Positions 6,846-10,362 of a stretch of 10,362 nt of DNA are shown in pieces. Position 1 is the first letter of the stretch. Each line of letters opens with the position of its first letter. The position numbers and the translations under genes are program-made. Origin of the DNA: Bacteroidetes bacterium QH_1_64_81 (GTDB lineage: Bacteria; Bacteroidota; Rhodothermia; Rhodothermales; Salinibacteraceae); NCBI GenBank assembly GCA_003022655.1, contig PXSX01000036.1, forward strand, positions 1 to 10,362, written 5' to 3'. A model generated the notes under the pieces. It was given only the letters and a program-made list of their open reading frames with translations, was not told the DNA's origin and searched no databases.

Positions 6846-7140
6846 ACGCTAAAGACTCGCGAACGCGTGAGGGCGAGCGTCTGCCCCGACGTCGCGTCTG
6901 GTTGTTTTTGAAAACGAGTTAGGAGAATTGAACCCCCCTCGGAATTTCAGTGTTCCACCCATCGTCTCAAGCCCATGCACGTCTCCGTCGCCGACTCCAC
7001 GACAATGAAGACCGTCCGGCGAGTCCTCCCTAAGAAGCTGTTTTGATTTTGAGTCGGTTCGCGAGAGCGAGCACCGATGAGCCGAAAATCGGCCCATGGG
7101 CGAGGGCTGTAGTGGAACTACCGCCCGAGACCAATTCGGA
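6846..7140. other. Intergenic spacer between mnmA and rtcB, no gene recognised
   Basis: This 295-bp spacer must carry the mnmA 3' end and any rtcB promoter. Its middle (about 6900-7055) is AT-richer than the flanking genes. A 9-base inverted pair, CTCGCGAAC (6856-6864) and GTTCGCGAG (7057-7065), brackets most of it. An 82-codon open frame on the - strand (6849-7097) has no recognisable domain and reads through the low-GC part, so I do not call it a gene. The pair and the string around 7030-7055 could be a worn insertion-sequence end, but there is no transposase fragment to support that. Confidence 0.35.
7081..7093 (-). terminator. Small hairpin downstream of mnmA
   Basis: GCCGA, a three-base loop AAA, then TCGGC form a perfect 5-bp stem 48 bases beyond the mnmA stop. 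It is followed on the - strand by mixed sequence, not a T-tract. A neighbouring palindrome GCCCATGGGC (7092-7101) overlaps it. The position is reasonable for a terminator, but the structure is short and the evidence is weak. Confidence 0.2.
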
Positions 7141-8196
7141 TTACGCGGGCGCCTCGGCGGCCTGCGCCGCCCCCTCGGACTGGGCGCTTCCCACCTCGCG
7201 GATCCACCCGCCCCCGAGCACGTCGTCGTCCTCGTAGAGCACGAGGCTCTGGCCGGGCGTAATAGCGCGGCGGGGCTCCGAAAAAGCCACCTTTAGGGTG
7301 TCGTCGTCGGGTTGCCACGCCAGGCACCCGGCCCCATCGTCGTTGTAGCGGATGGTGCCCCAGGCGGGCCGCTCCTCCTCAATCTCCGGATACTTCACAA
7401 GGTTGATCTCGTGGGCGGTCAGCGTCTGCTCCATGAGCTCCTCCTTCGGCCCCACGGTGATTGTGTTCGTCTCGGGGTCGATGTCGGTGACGTACACGCG
7501 CTCCCCGAGCGCCAGCCCCAGGCCGCGGCGCTGCCCAATGGTGTAGAAGGGATACCCGTCGTGCTCGCCAACGACCGTTCCGTCACTGAGAACAAACGTG
7601 CCGCCGCTTACCTCCTCCTCTAGCCCGTCGACCCGGTCCCTGAGGAACCGTCCGTAGTCGTTGTCCGGGATAAAGCAGATCTCGTAGGAGTCCGGCTTGT
7701 CGGCCACGCTGAGGCCAAAGTCGGCGGCCATCTCGCGGATTTCGGGCTTCTCATACTCGCCGAGCGGAAAGATGGACCGGGCCAGGTGTTCCTGCGGAAG
7801 GCCCCAGAGCGCGTAGCTCTGGTCCTTGTTGCAGTCCTTGCCGCGGCTCAGAACGTACCGATCAATGGCCTCCTCGTAGCGGACGTTGGCGTAATGACCG
7901 GTGGCGATGTACTCGCAGTCCAGGTCGTCGGCCCGCTCCAGCAGGGCGGCCCACTTGATGTGCGTGTTGCAGAGCACGCAGGGATTGGGCGTACGGCCTG
8001 AGAGGTAATCGCTAGTGAACCGTTCGATCACCCAGTCGCCAAACTCTTCTCGGAGGTCGACGACAAAGTGAGGAAAGCCGTGCTTGGTGGCCACGACCCG
8101 CGCATCATTCATCGACTCGATGGAGCAGCACCCTACCTCTTTGCCGTCGCGGCCGCCGCTGGTGGAGTAGTCCCACGTCTTCATGGTGAGGCCCAC
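7141..8196 (-). CDS. mnmA: tRNA 2-thiouridylase MnmA, 5'-truncated, PP-loop missing
   Basis: MnmA makes 2-thiouridine at position 34 of tRNA-Lys, tRNA-Glu and tRNA-Gln, activating the base with ATP and accepting sulfur through catalytic cysteines. Most of the protein is present: TMKTWDY with GCCSIESMNDAR (Bacteroidota type), GRTPNPCVLCNTHIKW (catalytic Cys76), IATGHYANV, KDQSYALW, DSYEICFIP (catalytic Cys174), YTIGQRRGLG and a C-terminal beta-barrel ending near LGGGWIREV. The N-terminal ATP-binding PP-loop (SGGxDS), which should lie about 15-20 residues upstream of GLTMK, is absent. In frame, homology extends back only to about EFKERGYDVVG, then meets a TAG stop at 8233-8235. No other frame there encodes SGGxDS. 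The only usable start in frame is the GTG at 8194-8196, giving 351 residues against about 370 for full-length enzymes. Without the PP-loop the product is probably inactive, so this may be a pseudogene created by a rearrangement. Confidence 0.85.
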   Translation of the reverse strand: MGLTMKTWDYSTSGGRDGKEVGCCSIESMNDARVVATKHGFPHFVVDLREEFGDWVIERFTSDYLSGRTPNPCVLCNTHIKWAALLERADDLDCEYIATGHYANVRYEEAIDRYVLSRGKDCNKDQSYALWGLPQEHLARSIFPLGEYEKPEIREMAADFGLSVADKPDSYEICFIPDNDYGRFLRDRVDGLEEEVSGGTFVLSDGTVVGEHDGYPFYTIGQRRGLGLALGERVYVTDIDPETNTITVGPKEELMEQTLTAHEINLVKYPEIEEERPAWGTIRYNDDGAGCLAWQPDDDTLKVAFSEPRRAITPGQSLVLYEDDDVLGGGWIREVGSAQSEGAAQAAEAPA

Positions 8197-8365
8197 GACA
8201 TCGTATCCGCGCTCCTTGAATTCAGCAAACTGCTAAAGAAATATCTCAAGATAGGGGTATTGAACCTTCGCTTACAACAGGGGTTTCCATCACCATTTAT
8301 CTGTGTGCTCCGAAGGACTGGAATTTGAAGACGTTCCACACGAGTAGTCTGTCACACGCCTCAGG
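8197..8365. other. AT-rich junction upstream of truncated mnmA
   Basis: Bases 8231-8300 are about 39% GC, in sharp contrast with the GC-rich mnmA body. The change coincides with the point where MnmA homology stops (about 8224-8235). There is no recognisable coding sequence on either strand; the short - strand frame starting with ATG near 8293 encodes only about 16 residues. I see no terminal inverted repeat or target duplication that would name an element. The segment also holds the 3' flank of the membrane protein gene that ends at 8366. Confidence 0.45.
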
Positions 8366-8992
8366 TTAGAACTGGAGGTGGATCCCGAGTCCGACCTGGT
8401 CGAAGCTGGGGTGAGCCTGGGGGACAATCCGGACGCGAACATCGCGCGTTTCGTTGTATTGGCGCACCGAGAGCGGGGCTGTAGCGATGTCGTAGAGAGC
8501 ACTAGCCGCCACCACGATGCCAGCCCCCGCAAGGACATTCCTCGAAATGCGACTTGCCCGAGAGGGCTCGTAGGACTCCGACGCGAGCGGAAAGAGAAAC
8601 AGCGCCCACGTATTTAGGAGGGCGTCAATGGCTATGATCATCGACGCACCGACTCCCACAAGCACTGCGCCTCCCCGAATGCCCATTCCAATTCCAGCTT
8701 GTCTCCGATCATTCGCATAGTAGTGTCCGGCAGCCGGCCCCGCAATCCCCCCCATGACAAGTGCTCCCCCAACTTGAACGGCGGCCCCACGGAGGAAAAC
8801 GGCCAGGCCTTGGGATTCCCAGTTGACCGCCGCGTAGGCAAGCGCGCTTCCCCCCGCCACTGGGCCTACAGTTCCCGCCAGTGAATATAGGGTACCGCGG
8901 ACGAGGCTTTTACTGGATGTATCTGGTTGCTGAGCATCCGCTGGCCGTGCTAGAGTCATGAAGAGAAGCAACAGCGGAAGAAGGCGAGACAT
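8366..8992 (-). CDS. Exported hydrophobic protein of unknown function
   Basis: I do not recognise a named family. The chosen start, the ATG at 8990-8992, gives 208 residues beginning with a clear signal peptide (MSRLLPLLLLFMTLARPADA, likely cut before QQP). The frame is open to an ATG at 9055, but those 21 extra residues would displace the signal peptide. The mature part has Gly/Ala-rich hydrophobic segments near 34-56, 62-89, 98-136 and 152-170, including GPAAGHYYANDRRQAGIGMGIRGG and a C-terminal LYDIATAPLSVRQYNE motif. I have the impression of similar short proteins in Bacteroidota and related phyla, unnamed. The last residues (VGLGIHLQF) end in Phe like an outer-membrane beta-signal, so either inner-membrane helices or an envelope-associated fold is possible. 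It sits next to the mnmA breakpoint, with about 48-52% GC DNA upstream. Confidence 0.75.
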   Translation of the reverse strand: MSRLLPLLLLFMTLARPADAQQPDTSSKSLVRGTLYSLAGTVGPVAGGSALAYAAVNWESQGLAVFLRGAAVQVGGALVMGGIAGPAAGHYYANDRRQAGIGMGIRGGAVLVGVGASMIIAIDALLNTWALFLFPLASESYEPSRASRISRNVLAGAGIVVAASALYDIATAPLSVRQYNETRDVRVRIVPQAHPSFDQVGLGIHLQF

Positions 8993-9279
8993 GTCGGTCG
9001 TGGTCGTGCGGTCAAAATGGACGCGTAGTACCAAATGCGAGAAGCCATTATGCACGTCTTCACGTCAGTAATAAACGAAGCAGCGACAGGAGCTGACCCT
9101 GTTTCAATGCTGATCGATCCTGCGCATGATTTCGTGGACGGGGGCTTATGTCTTCATGGTTCCTGTATATTCATACGATGTTCGCGTGTCTTCAGATAAT
9201 ATTTGCTTGTACGACATTCCGGGAAGACGGATGTTGAAGCTGTCGTCCGCCCCGAAATCCGTTCGTTCATTCGTGACCT
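8993..9279. promoter_or_regulatory. Divergent AT-rich intergenic region upstream of ridA
   Basis: This 287-bp spacer separates two divergent genes and is about 48% GC between 9061 and 9240, much lower than neighbouring genes. It presumably carries promoters for both. On the + strand CTGTATATTCATACGAT (about 9163-9179) and GATAATATTTGC (about 9195-9206) hold -10-like strings for ridA, but no clear -35 match is visible. The open frame running into ridA from 9126 shows no family sequence and is not called. Confidence 0.3.
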
Positions 9280-9678
9280 ATGTCCACGTCGACCTCCACG
9301 TCCCGCAGTACCGTGACGACGCCGCTAGCCCCAGCGGCCATCGGTCCCTACAGTCAGGGCATTCTCGCCGACGGTCAACTGTACGTGTCTGGCCAAATTG
9401 CTATCGACCCGGACACCGGGAGCATGATTGACGGGTCGATCGAAGCGGAAACTGAGCGCGCGCTCGATAACATCGGCGCGATTCTGAAGGCCGCGAGCAT
9501 GACCTTCGAGGACGTCGTGCGCTGTGAGGTCTTCATGACCGACGTGAACGACTACGCCCAGATCAATGAGGTGTACGCGCGGTACTTCAACGAGAAGCCG
9601 CCGGCCCGGAAGGCCGTTCAGGTCGATGCGCTCCCCCGCAACGCGCGGGTCGAAATCTCCTGTGTCGCCGTCCGGTAG
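9280..9678 (+). CDS. ridA: RidA family enamine/imine deaminase
   Basis: This 132-residue protein matches RidA (YjgF/YER057c/UK114), a small cytoplasmic trimer that hydrolyses reactive 2-aminoacrylate and related imines formed by PLP enzymes such as threonine dehydratase, protecting other enzymes from damage. Diagnostic segments are APAAIGPYSQG (Tyr24), LYVSGQIAIDP, IEAETERALDNIGAIL, CEVFMTDVNDYAQINEVYARYF, and PPARKAVQVDALPRNARVEISCVAV. That last segment contains the substrate-carboxylate Arg110 and the conserved Glu125 expected in active members. A Ser/Thr-rich tail of about 13 residues precedes the family start. The ATG at 9280 is the only good start, without a strong Shine-Dalgarno sequence. 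It converges on the lipoprotein gene with a 27-bp gap and has its own upstream region. Active-site residues support real deaminase activity rather than a divergent Rid subgroup. Confidence 0.95.
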   Translation: MSTSTSTSRSTVTTPLAPAAIGPYSQGILADGQLYVSGQIAIDPDTGSMIDGSIEAETERALDNIGAILKAASMTFEDVVRCEVFMTDVNDYAQINEVYARYFNEKPPARKAVQVDALPRNARVEISCVAVR

Positions 9679-9705
9679 CCGGCACCGAAGAGGGTGCGTC
9701 TCGGC
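9678..9705. terminator. Bidirectional hairpin filling the ridA/lipoprotein gap
   Basis: GCACC and GGTGC pair around the loop GAAGAG, and an outer GCCG/CGGC pair extends the stem across a small internal loop. The structure fits almost exactly in the 27 bp between the two convergent stop codons, a typical place for a shared terminator. No T-tract follows on either side. Confidence 0.4.
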
Positions 9706-10293
9706 TCATACCCCCTCCACCTCGAGCCGGTAGTAGACCTTGGCCTGCACCCTCCCTCCGGAGGGGGGAATGTCGCTCGGGTCCTCCACATCGAACTGAG
9801 CGAACACGCGCTTCTGCCCGTTCTTTACGGCGCCCGTCACGGGTCTTGAGGTGTTGTCGCGGGCAGGGGTCTCGGCCTCTGGATCGTCAAACTCGACCCT
9901 TGCGATGACGGGGCCACTTGCGTCCGTCCCCAGATAGAGGTCGGCTCCCGAGAGCGTGCCCGTCGACAGCCGCTCGACCCGTACGCTATCGACCTGCGCG
10001 GACACCACATCGCTACGGCTGAATCCATTGTCGGCGAGAATGGCGTCCAGGTCGTCCGACTGGATGCTGGAGACCACCTCGGCCTGCCCCTCCGTGACGT
10101 CGTCCTCGGTGTACTCGAACCGGTGCCGGACGGTTGGCGGACTCGTGGAGTTCGCACTCAGGATGGCGGTGTTGCCCGCCGACGCGAGGTCGCAGCTGGT
10201 CAGCACGAGTCCTGCAGCGAGCAGTCCGAACGCGACCGACGTCCGGATCAAAGACGTGGCAAATGAGGTCATGGGAGACAGTCTGTTGAGCAT
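9706..10293 (-). CDS. Lipoprotein of unknown function
   Basis: I do not recognise a family. The longest start (ATG at 10291-10293) gives 195 residues. A hydrophobic signal segment ends in the lipobox LTSC with Cys34, so the mature protein is probably lipid-anchored in the envelope. The ATG at 10270-10272 (MTSFATS) gives a more usual signal-peptide length and is an equally good start. The mature part is acidic and probably beta-rich: RFEYTEDDVTEG, a helix-like SDDLDAILADNGFSRSDVVSAQVDSVRV, then TLSGADLYLG, ARVEFDDPEAE, KRVFAQFDVEDPSD and VQAKVYYRLEVEGV. This looks like alternating strands of a small extracytoplasmic domain, but no catalytic motif is visible. It converges on ridA. Upstream, a 19-residue open frame ends over the second candidate start. 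Confidence 0.8.
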   Translation of the reverse strand: MLNRLSPMTSFATSLIRTSVAFGLLAAGLVLTSCDLASAGNTAILSANSTSPPTVRHRFEYTEDDVTEGQAEVVSSIQSDDLDAILADNGFSRSDVVSAQVDSVRVERLSTGTLSGADLYLGTDASGPVIARVEFDDPEAETPARDNTSRPVTGAVKNGQKRVFAQFDVEDPSDIPPSGGRVQAKVYYRLEVEGV

Positions 10294-10328
10294 GCAAAGC
10301 GGCGACGATCAGGGATCTTGATCTTCAT
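10269..10328 (-). CDS. Possible 19-residue leader ORF overlapping the lipoprotein start
   Basis: An ATG at 10326-10328 opens a 19-codon frame rich in Lys and Arg (it begins MKIKIPDRRRF) whose TGA at 10269-10271 overlaps the ATG at 10270-10272, one of two candidate starts of the lipoprotein gene, as ATGA. The same 11 bases, GTCTCCCATGA, surround both ATGs. This could be a leader peptide with translational coupling, but an ORF this short can arise by chance and no family resemblance is visible. Confidence 0.2.
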   Translation of the reverse strand: MKIKIPDRRRFACSTDCLP

Positions 10329-10362
10329 GGGAGACGAGCAGAGGTGGACAGTCCTCACCGAA

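Noticed and set aside
5064..6911. 615-codon + strand frame opposite RtcB
   Set aside because: It is antisense to a full-length RtcB homologue with conserved motifs and is rich in His, Arg, Val and Leu without domain content, typical of a shadow frame in GC-rich DNA.
6920..6950. tRNA T-arm-like string on the - strand (GGTTCAATTC)
   Set aside because: Only the loop looks tRNA-like. The stem needs two G-U pairs, and no matching acceptor strand, anticodon arm or CCA follows at the right spacing, so neither a tRNA nor a tmRNA is supported.
6849..7097. 82-codon - strand frame between mnmA and rtcB
   Set aside because: No recognisable domain, no start context, and it runs through a low-GC spacer; not enough to call a gene.
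9040..9300. Search for a displaced mnmA 5' end (SGGxDS) at the far side of the possible insert
   Set aside because: No - or + strand string encoding SGG-[VI]-DS is present between 8236 and 9300; the GTCGAC near 9288 belongs to the ridA N-terminus and has no flanking PP-loop codons.

Overview
The window looks like ordinary chromosome from a GC-rich, probably halophilic or halotolerant member of the Bacteroidota/Rhodothermota group, with Salinibacter-type bacteria the best guess. The reasons are a high GC content, acidic proteins rich in Asp and Glu, genes without clear Shine-Dalgarno sequences, a Bacteroidota-type MnmA and a class II DAHP synthase. This is inferred from style and family resemblance; no search was run.

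Layout, left to right: the 3' part of a class II DAHP synthase gene (+) converges on an M42 metallopeptidase gene (-). Between them lies an unusual inverted-repeat block. Next come an OmpR/PhoB-type response regulator (+), a PhoX/DUF839 phosphatase predicted to be Tat-exported and lipid-anchored (-), and a second OmpR/PhoB-type response regulator (-). No sensor kinase is in view. A divergent RtcB-like RNA ligase (-) and an mnmA gene (-) follow. The mnmA frame begins after the place where the ATP-binding PP-loop should be, and its 5' side runs straight into AT-rich DNA. The last part holds a small exported membrane protein of unknown function (-), ridA (+), and an unknown lipoprotein gene (-) with a possible short leader ORF.

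The genes do not form one pathway. They mix central metabolism (aromatic amino acid entry step, RidA damage control), peptide turnover, phosphate scavenging and signalling, and RNA processing or modification. I see no CRISPR array, rRNA, tRNA, complete insertion sequence or recognisable defence system.

The points most worth checking are: (1) mnmA lacking its PP-loop at a sharp composition boundary; (2) the RtcB homologue, in which the active-site Cys, Asn and C-terminal Lys are replaced while the guanylylated His and the other metal-binding His/Asp residues remain; (3) the 105-bp inverted-repeat element at 511-615; and (4) head-to-head GTGA heptamer arrays upstream of phoX. I did not find a convincing new multi-gene system.
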